Position numbers and translations under genes: made by a program
Part shown: one piece after another, positions 35,706 to 49,640 of the stretch
Position numbering within the stretch: the first letter of the stretch is position 1
Layout of the letters: each line of letters opens with the position of its first letter
Assembly: GCA_945859605.1 (NCBI GenBank)
Contig: OX243816.1
Coordinates: forward strand, 24,874,199 to 24,938,198
DNA length: 64,000 nucleotides
From: Lumbricus rubellus
Lineage: Eukaryota > Annelida > Clitellata > Crassiclitellata > Lumbricidae
Direction of reading: 5' to 3'
Notes under the pieces: model-generated
What the model saw: the letters and a program-made list of their open reading frames with translations, nothing else
Told to the model about the DNA's origin: nothing
Databases searched by the model: none

Positions 35706-36524
35706 AGACAGTAGTTTGAAATTTGTATCTTCGCTTTTAAAAAAATCCGTTCATACATGAATATGGCAACATGGAAATAATTTTTTCATAACAAGGCATG
35801 TATACTGGTATTGTAAAAAAATTCCATCAAAAAAACTTGCACATTAATTTTTTATGGCACTTTAGGTAAAGGGTGGACCAAAAAGACAACTCGAAGGTTT
35901 TTTTTACAATATCTTGGCCAGAAGCAAGAATTTGAAAACAAAATTTTGCAGGCTTAAAGGCAATTCATATTTACATACAAAGGCCATGTAACGATATCCT
36001 TAGTCCCACCCATACGTTCTTACCCTGATTTGTGTTGCTGATGATTAATTACACTTGTTAAGTTAGGGAAAGGCCCTAGTTTTGATTTAAGCTAGAATTA
36101 TTGCGTTGTTTTGTTAATTATTTGACCAGCGCTAAATGACCAGCACTTAGGGACAAAATATTAATCTAGCGGGTAGGTCATGGCGGTCCATAGCAACGTG
36201 ACGCAATGTGTCGCCTGCGGCGCATGCGCAGTGAGCAGTTCGAAGGGTAAAAGACGAGGTCAATGGCGGACGATGAAGGGCCGGTTGTGAAGTGATGTGA
36301 TTACACTGGACAACAAATTTTAACTTTTTTTTGCTTCCGAAAAATCTTTGACGGTTTTCTATAGAATTTGACGTGCTGACCACGGTGTTTGCTCAGAATT
36401 GTTGTATCACGTAAGGTTTTTGAGAAAAACAGTATGCAAGATTTTAACTTAAATGCTCATATATTGCATAATTTACTATATACTATAATTTAATTTTGTT
36501 TACTTCCAAAAGATCTTTGATGGT
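35706..36524. other. No gene recognised
   Basis: AT-rich, apparently unique sequence. The region around 36180-36300 is more GC-rich (GGCGCATGCGCAGTG) and could be a promoter, but no coding exon is recognised downstream apart from the protease-like ORF. Confidence 0.3.
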
Positions 36525-36926
36525 TTGACTTATACGAGCTCAGTGTTAGTAAATGGACATAAGGTGAAAGCACTACATGATTCAGGTGCGACATGTGTTG
36601 CCATTAAAAAAGGTTTAGAGAAACCCTGCCAATATACCGGGCGCAAAATGGTTTGTAGATTTGCAAATGGAACCACGGAAAAATACCCAACCGCTCTAAT
36701 TGACATTAAGAGTGAAGAATTTGAAGGGAAAGCAGAGGCTTTAGTGATAGAGAACTTGGTCATGGAACTAATAATAAATCCATGTTTATACGAGGGGAAA
36801 CCAATAAGAATTGAGTATATAAATAAATACAGGGTCAAGGACGTTACGAGAAACAGCGCTGTACGCTCTACGGATACGCTCTACCTACAACTGAGACCAA
36901 CGAATGAAAATAGCCATAGGCTATAG
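36525..36926 (+). CDS. Retroviral-type aspartic protease-like ORF
   Basis: A 133-aa ORF with the aspartic protease signature ALHDSGATCVAI at about residues 16-27 and hydrophobic strands downstream (EALVIENLVMELIIN, residues 70-84). In LTR-retrotransposon proteases the second conserved block is usually hydrophobic-hydrophobic-Gly; here an Asn stands where the Gly is expected, so activity is uncertain. No RT, RNase H or integrase follows within 500 bases. It is either a remnant of an LTR element or a protease-like exon of a host gene. The Met start is arbitrary, because the frame may continue from a splice site upstream. Confidence 0.55.
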   Translation: MTYTSSVLVNGHKVKALHDSGATCVAIKKGLEKPCQYTGRKMVCRFANGTTEKYPTALIDIKSEEFEGKAEALVIENLVMELIINPCLYEGKPIRIEYINKYRVKDVTRNSAVRSTDTLYLQLRPTNENSHRL

Positions 36927-37382
36927 TCATATGAGTTTTAGATTTTAAAAGCATAAATTGTCCAATGTCCATAGTCCAAACCGCTAGCTCTGATAGCTCA
37001 AGTCAAAACAGGAAACATGGGATAAAGCCTCATAAAGGTAGCTGAACACTACAAAAACTAAACGCCTTTCAAAACGTCGAATAATTGTAACGGAAACTAA
37101 AAAGCGCAGGCCTACAGTAATATTTTCTTCTGGGTCCCTGGACCTTGTGCACCCGCCTTATATTGTAAACTGTCACTCTCTGAATACGCAAACAACCTTT
37201 CCGCGTCATCAATTTTAGAATCGCAATTTTTTTGTATCTTCATGATAATTTTCCCCATTATTTTCGAAGGTTAGGCTACAGCATTGGATAATATTTTAAT
37301 GGGTGCGCTCGCTGACGTCTTACAGGCCTACTGTCTATGTCTATGTCATGTAGGCCAGGCCTATAGGCAGTGCATGTGGGCT
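36927..37382. other. No gene recognised
   Basis: Unique-looking sequence with TAGGCCTA-type words. No element termini are seen apart from the LINE tail that starts at 37383. Confidence 0.3.
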
Positions 37383-39510
37383 TATAAGGCAAACATTGTA
37401 TTGTATTGTATTGTATTTAAACATTTATAAAGCGCCTCTAGTAGGGTGAACCGTTCAGAGGCGCTCCCAGTGCGCAAGGCCCAGCGAGAAGAAACAGGTT
37501 TTGAGAAGAGACAAAGCAGAGGAGAGTACCAGAAAGAAGTGTAGAGCGAACAGAAGGAGAAAGGGCATTCCAAAGAGAAGGACCAATTGAGACAAATGAT
37601 CGAGACTGAGCCATAACAGTTCTAGACCGAGGAACCAAGAGGTCAAATCTGTTGGATGAACGAAGTGGACGGTGGGAGGAAGCTGAGTGAGGACGAAGTA
37701 AAACATTAGTGAGATATTTTGGGGCAAGACCTCGTTGAGCCTTTAAGATCAGAGTGAGGATCTTAAATTGTGTGCGAGCACGGAGAGGAAGCCAGTGAAG
37801 TTCATGAAACATAAAGGTAGAGATGTGAGAGTACTTGGGAAGGCGGGCAATCAATCTAGCAGCTGAGTTGAGAACCGATTGAATCGGTGAAAGACGAACT
37901 TTAGGAAGACCAATGAGGAGAGCATTGCAATAGTCAATTCGTGAACATATAAAAGCATGAATTAAGGTAGTGAAGATGGAGGAGGAGACAGAGCGACGAA
38001 TGGCTCTGAGACGTCTTAAATGGAAATATGACGAGCGTGTCACATTTGAAATATGCTCAGTAAAGGTAAGTGAGCTATCAATTACAACACCCAGATCCCG
38101 AACACTTGAAGGGAAGGAAAACAGCGGAAATTTTTCAGAGAGCAGAATGAAATCAAGCTTCTGGGGCTGCTGGGGAGTACCTAGCCAGATGAATTGAGTC
38201 TTTGAAGTATTAAGCGAAAGGCGATTTGAAGACATCCATGAGTGGAGATGAGTAGTAAGGGATTCAATAAGAGCAACTAATAGCAGCTGGGAAGATGAGG
38301 GACCATGGACAAAAGCTTGAACATCGTCAGCAAAGAGATGGCCAGCAGCACTACAAATCGGAAAAAGAGAAGAGATGTCGGCCGTGTAAAGAATAAATAG
38401 GAGAGGTCCAAGAACTGAACCTTGAGGAACACCCAGATTAACATGAACCCATTGGGTTCGAGAGTCACCAGATATAATCATTTGAGTTCTTTCAGAAAGG
38501 TACGACTGGAACCAAAATAGGGTGAGGCCTTTAACACCATAGGAAGTCTCAAGACACTTGAGTAAGATGTCATGATCGACCATGTCAAAAGCTGAAGAGA
38601 CATCATAGAGGGTCAACAGAGAGACCTCAGACCTATCAACAGCAGAATAGATTTCAGATAATAGAGAAAGGAGAGCTGTCTCGGTGGAATGATGGGCCCT
38701 AAAACCAGATTGATTTGCAGGAAGGAGACCAGATTGCTCAAGGTAAGGTAAAAACTGCAGAGAGACAAGGCGTTCAAGTGTCTTAGAAAGAAAGGATAGA
38801 TTTGAGATAGGCCGATAATTTTGGCAAAGGTTGGTGTCAAGGTTAGGCTTTTTTAGTGAAGGAAAGACAAGGGCCCGTTTCTGAGAGAGAGGGATGCAAC
38901 CTTCAGAGAGGGATCTATTAAACAGGTAAACTAAAAAGGGGCTAAAGTCATCCAAAATGTAACTGATGGGGGTAGTGGATCAAGTTCACATGAGTTTAAG
39001 TTAGCAGTTGCAAAAGCTAGCCGAAGGTCAACCTCAGTGACAGGTTTAAAATCATCAAAGATCGTTGACGTTGAGGTAAACGTTGGAGGAGGTGCATCAG
39101 CAGTTGATGCACGAAGGCGGTCGATCTTTGTTGAGAGTGCCTCAAGAAATTCAGTTGCAGTGAATGCAGGTGTTTCAGAGGAGCGAGATGTCTTGCCAAG
39201 AAGCCCCGAGATCGACGACCACAGACGTCTGGGATTCTTGGCGTTGCGCGAGACCAGCTTTTCCCAGTGAGCTGCCTCTTTGTGGTGGTAGAGACGATGT
39301 AGGGCGCGTAGCTGAGCAATCCAAGCCAGTCGATCACTGGACTCCTTGGTCCGACGATACCGTCGCTCTAGGCATCGTGTTTGACGACGAAGCCTATGGC
39401 AGTCGGCATCAATCCAGACTGCCAATGGACGAATACGTGTCCATACCTTGCGACGAGGTAGCAAACTGTCAAGAAGATTCGTCACGGTGGAGGTGTTTGT
39501 GGCTGCTCCG
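37383..39510 (-). mobile_element. CR1/L2-like LINE, minus strand, RT largely intact
   Basis: The 3' end is at left: an (ATTGT)n tail at about 37389-37416, then the conserved ATTTATAAAGCGCCTC end. Main ORF 37438-38955 (505 aa): YRPISNLSFLSKTLERL, SGFRAHHSTETALLSL, DVSSAFDMVDHDILLK, GVPQGSVLGPLLFILYTADI (motif B), HLFADDVQAFVHG (motif C, FADD), SSVRDLGVVIDSSLTF and the C-terminal RIDYCNALLIGLP...HWLP region. Upstream ORF 38931-39485 (184 aa) is the linker between endonuclease and RT; the two overlap slightly in different frames, so one frameshift separates them. The endonuclease is missing (5' truncation). All RT catalytic motifs are preserved, making this the best-kept RT of its family here. 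Confidence 0.92.
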
Positions 39511-39654
39511 GATTGAGATCAAATGGAATAGATAAATGAAGTCCTTCGAATTGCCTATATTCTCGCAGCCTATGCCTGCCAAACTGCTAAAGTGAACAAG
39601 TCAGTGTAATGCAAGAGCGACGGTTGTATACGCTGTGAGAAATCCTTCGCGACA

Positions 39655-39742
39655 CATCAGTGACACACCACTTTTACGCGACACACCTCCGGTCGCTTCG
39701 CGACACACTAGTGTGTCGCGACACACCGGTTGAGAACCTCTG
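39655..39742. mobile_element. hAT (Charlie-like) terminus with palindrome
   Basis: Ends GGTTGAGAACCTCTG, the inverse of CAGAGGTTCTCAACC, which is a standard hAT/Charlie-type terminal repeat. Just inside, a 24-bp perfect palindrome (39698-39721, centre CACACTAGTGTG) and CGACACAC repeats form subterminal structure. The opposite terminus was not found upstream, so only one end is claimed. Confidence 0.55.
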
Positions 39743-40490
39743 GCATAGACTACCACTCGAAGCGAGCTGCAGCCAGGATGTCACTCAAGAGGCAGACAAA
39801 TGCCGCTTGGCGGATGATGTTGAACCGACGCCGCCAGATGCCAAAACGTCTTCCCTAACAACGACAACCTTGGATTACATAGATCATTAACATTTGTCAA
39901 CCAACTCACACCTGTGATTACTCTGAACACCATTGCATACAGTTTAAGCTCCTGCGACATATCCCGAAAGGAGCCAGATTCTGCGCAAGTCAATTCTTAA
40001 CTACCATCATCAACCGAATCACATCGGATCTCACACAATTGGACAACTGGAAATGTCTTCTGAGCTTAGGTGCAGTGATTTTGGAGCAGCCAAGACATGG
40101 TGGTAAGCGTCATAATCTGACTTCCATCATTAAGAAAAGGTCAACAGAGTTTCTCGACACCTGGCACATCAAGTCGGAAGCTTCATTCGACGATGGGCTA
40201 CAAAATATTCTCGGAGATATCCAACCCACTCACAGATAAATGCGACCAGGCCCTTTGGAAGGCAATCACGACTAAGCACGCCGGAGACTGGCTGCACGCC
40301 TTGCCGATCACGTCTCGCGGTTTGAGATTAAGTGACGAGGCTATGAGGGTTGCAGTTGGTTTGCGTTTGGGAGCTAACATTTGCGAACCCCACACATGCA
40401 CTTGTGGCTCACTTGTCACTGCAAGAGGCGAGCATGGTTTATCTTGCTCGTTGGGTTTTGGTCGTATGGGCTCGCCCACCAAAACATTTT
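39743..40490 (+). pseudogene. RLE-type retrotransposon copy J, internally deleted
   Basis: Starts near CGAAGCGAGCTGCAGCCAGG, which matches copy I at 35503. The reading at 40039-40160 is DNWKCLLSLGAVILEQPRHG, the conserved N-terminal domain. It then jumps directly to AGDWLHALPITSRGLRLSDE and the zinc knuckle CTCGSLVTARGEHGLSC (40270-40460), skipping the whole RT. Homology ends at about 40470. Confidence 0.75.
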
Positions 40491-40812
40491 TCTTGAAGTT
40501 CTTAGGTCTCACCGGTCACAAAGTTTCCTATGGAGATGATAATATTTGTGTAATTTTTTTGAATTTTTAAAATAATTTTTAAGGGTCCCCCTAGTACCCC
40601 CAAATTTTAAGTATAGGGTACAATGATTTATCTTATCTTTATTTAACCCTGAAAAGTTGGCTAACGTGGGCGGCAAAGATCTGGGCAGCAGCAGGTCTTG
40701 TATTATGGTAAGGCGGAGGACGGCTCTTAGTAGCCATTAACGGTTTACACATGAAAAGGCTGGTCGGAGTGTATATCATACACAAAGAACAACCACTGCG
40801 AGGTGGAAAGAG
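40491..40812. other. No gene recognised
   Basis: AT-rich sequence followed by about 170 bases of moderate GC. It may include the 5' part of the LINE to the right, but no coding homology is clear. Confidence 0.3.
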
Positions 40813-43800
40813 GTGGGAAACTACCACCTTATTCTCCCAATCAGCAACATGGACAGTCACAGACACAACATAACATACCGGCTCGGACGTCGCCCGGGTA
40901 GCCAAGGTCCGCGTCCCCTGCCGAGCAACCAGGACAGGGTCGGAAAATCGGCTACTGGAAGAAAAGGAGGTGGAGATCGTGAAAGGGTAGAAGAAAGGAT
41001 AACATTACAACTAAGAAAAACAGTACATATTGGGACATGGAACGTGATGACCCTGCTACAAGTGGGCAAGCTCCAAATTCTAGGAAGGGAATTAGAAAGA
41101 AATGGGGTGGAGATATGCGGATTGTCGGAGACAAGATGGGCAGGAAGGGGTCATTTTACGACAGAAGATGGTCATACCGTTGTTTACTCAGGAGGAGATA
41201 AGCAGGGACAAAGAGGAGTGGCTTTGTGGATCCATAAGAAGTTAACAAGGGTACTCTTAGAATATCAACCAAATAATGATAGAGTGCTAATGGCAAGAAT
41301 AAGTGCCAAACCAAGGAATTTTACCATAATTCAGGTATACGCACCTACACTAACAGCAGAAGAAGATAGTTCGGAGGAATTTTACGAACAACTAGATATA
41401 GTCATAAAACAGATACCAAAACAGGACATCTTGATGATAATAGGAGATTTTAATGCAAAGGTAGGAAAACAATTGACGGAAGTAAGAGCAGCAGTGGGGG
41501 GGAAAGGAGGATTATGTGAAACAAACGAGGCAGGAGAAAGACTAATGGACTTTTTCACAGAGCAGGAGCTGAGTCTTAGCAACACAAGGTTTACACATCA
41601 TCCAAGAAGATTATATACATGGATATCACCAGATGGAAAAACAAGAAACCAGATAGACTATAGCAATTGCACAAAAATGGAAAGAAAGCATCAAGAACTG
41701 CAAGACATACCCAGGGGCGGATGGTGACACGGACCACCAGTTACTGGTGGCAAAAGTAAAGATAAAACTAAGGAGGATAAGAGAAACAACACGAACAAGG
41801 AAACTAAATCTAGAAGATCTACAAGGATTAAAAGAAGAGGAATTTGTTATAGAAGTAAAGAACCGGTTTGAAGGAATGGAAATAGAACAAGAGAAACAAA
41901 CACCGGAAGAACTATGGAAAACAACCAAGAATATACTCCTAGAAATAGCAGAAGAAATAATAGGATACAAAAAGGGACCAAAGAAGAAACCATGGATTAC
42001 CACTGAAACACTCACACTGATACAAAAAAAGGAGAGGCAAAAACAAACGACACAGAACAATACAGAGAGTTAAAAAAAGATGTACAGTAGAAAGTTAGAG
42101 AGGTTAAGCAAAAGCAAATAGAAGAGACTTGTAATGAGCTGGAAGAGAATAACAGGCAAGGGAACATGGAAAAAGTATACCAAACGGTCAAGACACTAAC
42201 TGGGAAATTCAGCCCAAAACTACTTGGAATAAAGACAACATCAGGAGAACTGATAAGAGACAAAGAAGGAATTGCAGAGAGATGGAAGGAATATTGCAAA
42301 GAGCTATATGATAACAAAGATGCAAGCACAAGTGGAGAGATAAGATACACAAGAGAACCAACTCCACTAAGATCAGAAGTGGCAAGAGCTATGAAAGAAG
42401 TGGCAAACGGGAAGAGTGCAGGGATGGACGAAGTACCAATAGAGTTATTTAAAGCAGCAGGAGAGACTGCACTGGATCGTATGCATCTTATTTGCAAGGA
42501 GTTATGGGAATCGGGAGAATGGCCAGAGGATTGGACGAATTCAATCTTTATACCGATACCTAAAAAAGGAGACCTGGGTAATTGTGGAAATTACAGAACC
42601 ATAGCCCTGGTATCTCATGCCAGTAAGGTCATTCTAAGGATCATACTGGAGAGAATAAGAGGGAAGACGGAATCAGAACTTGCAGACGAACAGGCCGGTT
42701 TCAGAAAAGGAAGAGGCACCAGAGACCAACTAACAAATCTTAGAATTATCATGCAGAAAATGCATGACCACCAGCAACCGTTATACATGTGTTTCGTGGA
42801 CTTTACAAAAGCGTTTGACTGTATATCACATGAACAGTTATGGATGACAATGGCCGAAATGGGTTTCCCTGCACATATCATTGATCTACTGAACAAATTA
42901 TACTGTAAACAACAAGCTAAAGTAAAGGTTGCAGGTACACCATCAGGAGCTTTCAGAATAAAGAAGGGAGTGAGACAGGGATGTGTGATGTCACCTCATT
43001 TGTTAAACATCATGGCAGAGATGGTTATGAGAGAGGCACTGGAGGGATGGCAAGGAGGAATACGGATAGGAGGCAGGGTCATTACTAACCTACGATACGC
43101 AGATGATATAGTACTATTAGCAGGAACAGAACTGGAGTTGCAAGAACTAACAGAACGATTACATCAAGCAGGAGAGAAGAGAGGTCTGAGGATAAACATG
43201 GATAAAACTAAAGTCATGACACAAAAAGGTAGAACGTGTAATATAGAAATTGGAGGAAAAAAACTGGAACAGGTAGACACCTTTCATTACCTGGGATCAA
43301 TGATAACTGAAGACGCAGATAGCAGCAAAGATATACGAGAAAAACTAGCAAGAGGACTCAACACAGGAACAGCGTTGAAGACAATATGGAAAAGTCATAA
43401 TATAAAAATGATTACCAAGATCAGACTTATGAAGGCGCTAATATGGCCAGTGGCGACTTATGGGTGTGAAAGTTGGACGATCAGAAAAAGAGAAGAAGAC
43501 AGAATAAATGCTTTTGAAATGAAATGCCTAAGAAAGATCTTGAGAGTACAATGGACGGAAAAAAAGAACAAACGAATGGGTATTGGAGAAAACTGGAACA
43601 GAAAGAACCTTATTGAACTCGATAAAAAGAAGGAAACTCATTTACTTCGGTCATTTGATGAGAAAACAGGGGGGCTGTATGGAGAAGGAAATAATACAGG
43701 GTACGATCAAGGGCAAGGGGAAGACCGAGGATGGGATGGATCGCTAATGTCATCAGATGGATGGAACTACCATTCGAGCAGATATTGAAGGAGACGGAGA

Positions 43801-43860
43801 AAAAGTGGCGAAGGCATGTCCATGAAGCGACCAACCCTCGAATCGAGGAAGGTTAAAGAC
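40813..43860 (+). mobile_element. RTE-like LINE, nearly complete (endonuclease and RT)
   Basis: ORF 40813-41727 holds the APE-type endonuclease: HIGTWNVMTLLQVGK, CGLSETRWAGRGHF, IIQVYAPTLTAEE, IIGDFNAKVGKQ and TWISPDGKTRNQIDY. A frameshift near 41720 leads into 41747-42073 (linker), a second break near 42075 precedes the RT ORF 42166-43788 (540 aa). The RT has KSAGMDEVPIELFK, NYRTIALVSHASKV, DEQAGFRKGRGTRDQL, CFVDFTKAFDCISHEQ, GVRQGCVMSPHLLN, NLRYADDIVLLAG and TYGCESWTIRKREEDRINAF. After 43590 the C-terminus (FGHLMRKQGG) shifts to another frame. The product would nick target DNA and reverse-transcribe the element's RNA. Few breaks suggest a fairly young copy. Confidence 0.93.
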
Positions 43861-44705
43861 AAGACAAGACAATGATATTCGTGTGCAAATATTTCAATAT
43901 ATGAGGTAACGTCAGTCAAACCACATATATTTTAGCGCTTTTGCACAAAATATGATTTGTCCTACAATGTAGTTGGTCGAAAATGTTATGCTGTATTGTT
44001 CTCAGACTGGTTTTTGCAGTTACTTGACTGAAATGTGACAAACTTGATACATGAACTGACTTTCATATATTATTAGAGTTTGGAATATTATCTAACCATT
44101 ATTGACTACTATGATAATCCAACCAGTTATTAAGATCATAGTTTACTTTGAGATGGCACATTGGTACACAGTACCACAGTACCAAATGTTAAATAGTCAC
44201 ACGTTTGGTCCAATCAGTAGTTCACTACATGTGAAGAAGTGACTCAAGTGAGTCATGGTTGGAATTTTGGAAGTCCTTTCGGTGTTTTTCAACAGCTTGC
44301 AATAAGAACTGTTTTTCTTTTGTTGCAGCATTAAATGCCGGTATAATTATGCGATTTCCGGGATGGTCAAGTAGCAGCAGGACTCTCTAGAAGCTGTCGT
44401 TTATGCCGGTAGTCTGGAAACAGCTTTAAGAGCTCTAGTAAAGTTTGGAAGAAATTTGACCAAGCGAGGTCCGAGTTCGAGGTCATGTGGAGTATGAAAT
44501 TTGCTTTCTTTAGAGGTGTTAAGAGATCGGAAAACCGATTGTAGGACATTATCCCCCGGACATTATCCCCCCGGGACATTATCCCCTCCGGACAAAAGCC
44601 CCCCCGGACATTATCCTCCCCGATTTTGACTAGGACATTATCCCCCCAGACATTATCCCCCCTCTTTGCAGCTGGTCTGTTTCTTCATTTAATTGATAAA
44701 GATTA

Positions 44706-46418
<1,713 letters not shown>

Positions 46419-47127
46419 TACATACATACATACATACATACATACATACATACATACATACATACATACATACATACATACATACATACATGCATGCATG
46501 CATGCATGCATGCATGCATGCATGCATGCATACATACATACATACATACATACATACATACATCAATACATACATACATACATACATACATACATACATA
46601 CATACATACATACATACATACATAAATACATACATACATAAATACATACATACATACATACATACATACATACATACATACATACATGCATGCATGCATG
46701 CATACGTATTACGTACAAACATACATACATACATACATACATACATACATACATACAATGTCAGACATACATACATACATACATGCATACATGCATTCAT
46801 GCATACATGCATACATACATCCAGACATACATATATGCATACATACATACATGCATACATGCATACACGCATACATGCATACATGCATGCATACATTCAT
46901 ACATACATGCACACGTGCATGCATGCATGCATGCATACATACATACATACATACATACATACATACATACATACATACATACATACATACATACATACAT
47001 ACATACATACATACATACATACATACATACATACATGCATGCATGCATGCATGCATGCATGCATGCATGCATGCATGCATGCATGCATGTATGCATGCAT
47101 GCATACATGCATACATACATACATATT
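46419..47127. repeat. (CATA)n/(CATG)n compound microsatellite
   Basis: About 700 bases of CATA units with blocks of CATG (46490-46530, 46686-46702, 46917-46935, 47036-47104) and scattered variants. ORFs rich in Met-Tyr-Val-Cys or His-Thr-Tyr-Ile are artefacts. Confidence 0.97.
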
Positions 47128-47342
47128 CAACTGTAGGCCTAATGTCTAATGTATGGGTGCTTAACATAGGCCTATTCGTATATTTTTTGCATCATTTTTA
47201 GGTAATGTTATCATAGACCGGGGGAATAATGTCCTAACCCGGGGGGGATAATGTCCGGGGGGCTTTTGTCCGAAGGGGATAATGTCCGGGTGGGATAATG
47301 TCCGGGGGGGATAATGTCCGGGGGGGATAATGTCCGTTTCCC

Positions 47343-47645
47343 CGGAAAAGAATACAAGAGTTGCATGGTCTGAACTGAAGTACCAAGAATGGCATTGCAA
47401 ATAGTCCAAATCCAAAAATGGTTAAAACGTTTTAATACATGCGAATCTGTTAAACAGATGACAGTCTCGTTTCCATATAACAGTAACAGTCTCGTTTCCA
47501 TATAACAGTAACTACATTTTGAGTATTATTATAACGGCCCGAAGCTGATGCTTCATTTAACATCCTGTTAGTCAGATTATCGATAAATATACGATTATCC
47601 TAGTCTCAGTATTGCTGCACTTAAAGCAATGCAATACCATTCTTG
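47343..47645. other. Interior of the long-inverted-repeat element, no gene
   Basis: Contains a 25-bp tandem duplication (ACAGTCTCGTTTCCATATAA..., 47461-47510). No coding homology is recognised. Confidence 0.4.
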
Positions 47646-48038
47646 GTACTTCTGCAACAAATGAAAAACAGTTCTTATTGCAAGCTGTTGAAAAACACCG
47701 AAAGGACTTCCCAAATTACAACCATGACTCACTTGAGTCACTTCTCCACATGTAGTGAACTACTGATTGGACCAAACGTGTGACTATTTCACATGTGGAA
47801 CTGTGGTACCGTGTACCAATGTGCCATCGCAAAGTAAACTATCTTCTTAATAACTGGTTCGGTTATCATGGTAGTCAATAATGGTTAGATAATATTTCAA
47901 ACTCTAATAATATATGAAAGTCAGTGCATATATCAATTTTGTCAAATTTCAGTAAAGTAACTGCAAAACCAGTCTGAGAACAATACAGCATAACATTTTT
48001 GAGCAATTGCATTGTAGGACAAATCATATTTTGTCCAC

Positions 48039-48373
48039 AGTGGTGGACACGCTTGCACCGTCTTACCTTGCTTCTACAGCAACTCGCGCCGGAGCAGCGA
48101 CTAGCCTGGCGGAGGACAAAAAGAACCAAAAATACAGAGCCCTTCTTGATGCTCATGTTTTCATCCCGCTTGCTTTGGAAACCCTAGGTCCGATCAACAA
48201 CAAGGGCCTAGACTTTATCTCAGATTTGGGTCGTCGCCTTAGAGAAGCTACCGGAGAACCCCGGGAATCAAGCTTTTTGTTCCAACGCATTTCCATAACT
48301 ATACAACGATTTAACGCTGTGACTTTTTCAGGTTCCTTTATTAAGCCCCTGATGGACATGGTTGAGGGCGGTT
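48039..48373 (+). pseudogene. RLE-type retrotransposon copy K, C-terminal ~110 codons
   Basis: Encodes VVDTLAPSYLASTATRAGAA through FIPLALETLGPINNKGLDF to QRFNAVTFSGSFIKPLMDMV: the end of the endonuclease domain and the conserved tail. It lacks the PD...D catalytic part, which would lie just upstream of the inverted-repeat element's edge. Its 3' UTR is separated by two hAT insertions and resumes at 50921. Confidence 0.85.
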
Positions 48374-49630
48374 CAGAGGCTTCTGGTTCACCGAGGCTTC
48401 TATCCCATGTATAGGCGGGCGCAACTTGCGCCCAGTGAAAAACAGGGGGGAAACAAAAGAAAGACAAGACTCACGTCGATAGGGGGGGAAGGCCAGCCAT
48501 GGAGGCAGTGTTTAATCTAGTCATCTCTAGGAAGAAGTAGCCCCCAGAAATTACTTCCCCCCATAAACATTTTTCAACATTGTATTAGTTATTAGTTATA
48601 GGCCTAATAGTATTACAATCTACATTATTTCATTACTTGAACTGTTTTAATACGCCACGATAAAATTTACTATTAGGTCAACCTAATTATAATAATATTA
48701 TTTTTACATACTACTTTAATAAATGATACAATCATATTATAATGATTTGATTTAGTGTTAATACTTGTACAAACAGGCCTACTGTATTTGTACAACTAAA
48801 TGCAGTGTTATATCTAGACATCTCTGGGAGAGAGTTCCCCAGGAATAAAAATTTTCCAGAAAAATCGATAGGTGTTGTGAACATGTATAATAGAATAAAA
48901 TAATTTCCCCCTCCATAAAAAGTATATGCAACATTGACCCCCCGCCCTATATAAATTTGACAGGTTTATACAAGTGCAGTTATCCCGTCAGTAGAAGAAT
49001 TTGACCGCAAAGCATCGAAGTAGGCCCACTAAAAATAAGGTCATGCATCAGCATTTTGGAGAAGTAGGCCTAAATGTATGTTTCAAGAAGGAAAATTAGA
49101 CGAAAGACTAAAAAATGTTGTCAGAAAATTTCTGTCTGAGCGGTTTCCGTTCGCCCAAAACAGCCACTTACCCCTCCCCAAAACCTAAATTTCCCAAAGC
49201 AGTGTGACTAGGTAACACACTGATTAAACACTGAACTAAATGGCTTAGCTACAGTGTTATCTTTCAAATTTCAGTCTGTCAAATTTCAAAATATTTTGTT
49301 CCTTGAACACTTACATGCACAAAAACAACATAATTTTATGTAGGCCCACATTGTATTTTATTGTATTGCAGAAATTGCAATGCGGAAATTGCAAGAATTT
49401 CTAATGGAGGGAGGGACGCATATCACACCCAAAACCCCTCCCCGTCTTGGCGCTACGTGTTTCGGCGATCGTCTGCTGGATGCTTGTTTGTCTCTCCCCC
49501 CCCCCAGAAACCTTCATTCACTATAGTTAGGGGACAAGATTACATATTGCCGGGAGAGTAGGTCGGCCCAATAAGGGGGGGGGAAGAACATGTATTGCGC
49601 CCGGCTGCTTAGGGGGGATAGAAGCCCCTG
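48374..49630 (+). mobile_element. hAT-A family element, complete non-autonomous copy (1257 bp)
   Basis: CAGAGGCTTC at the start and GATAGAAGCCCCTG at the end, with perfect 8-bp target duplications GGGCGGTT (48366-48373, 49631-49638). Terminus and duplication length assign it to hAT. A 17-base duplication at the left end (GAGGCTTCT...GAGGCTTCT) is unique to this copy. The interior is AT-rich and non-coding. Other copies lie at 22826-24772 (inverted, truncated) and 51892-57090 (interrupted). Confidence 0.95.
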
Positions 49631-49640
49631 GGGCGGTTGC

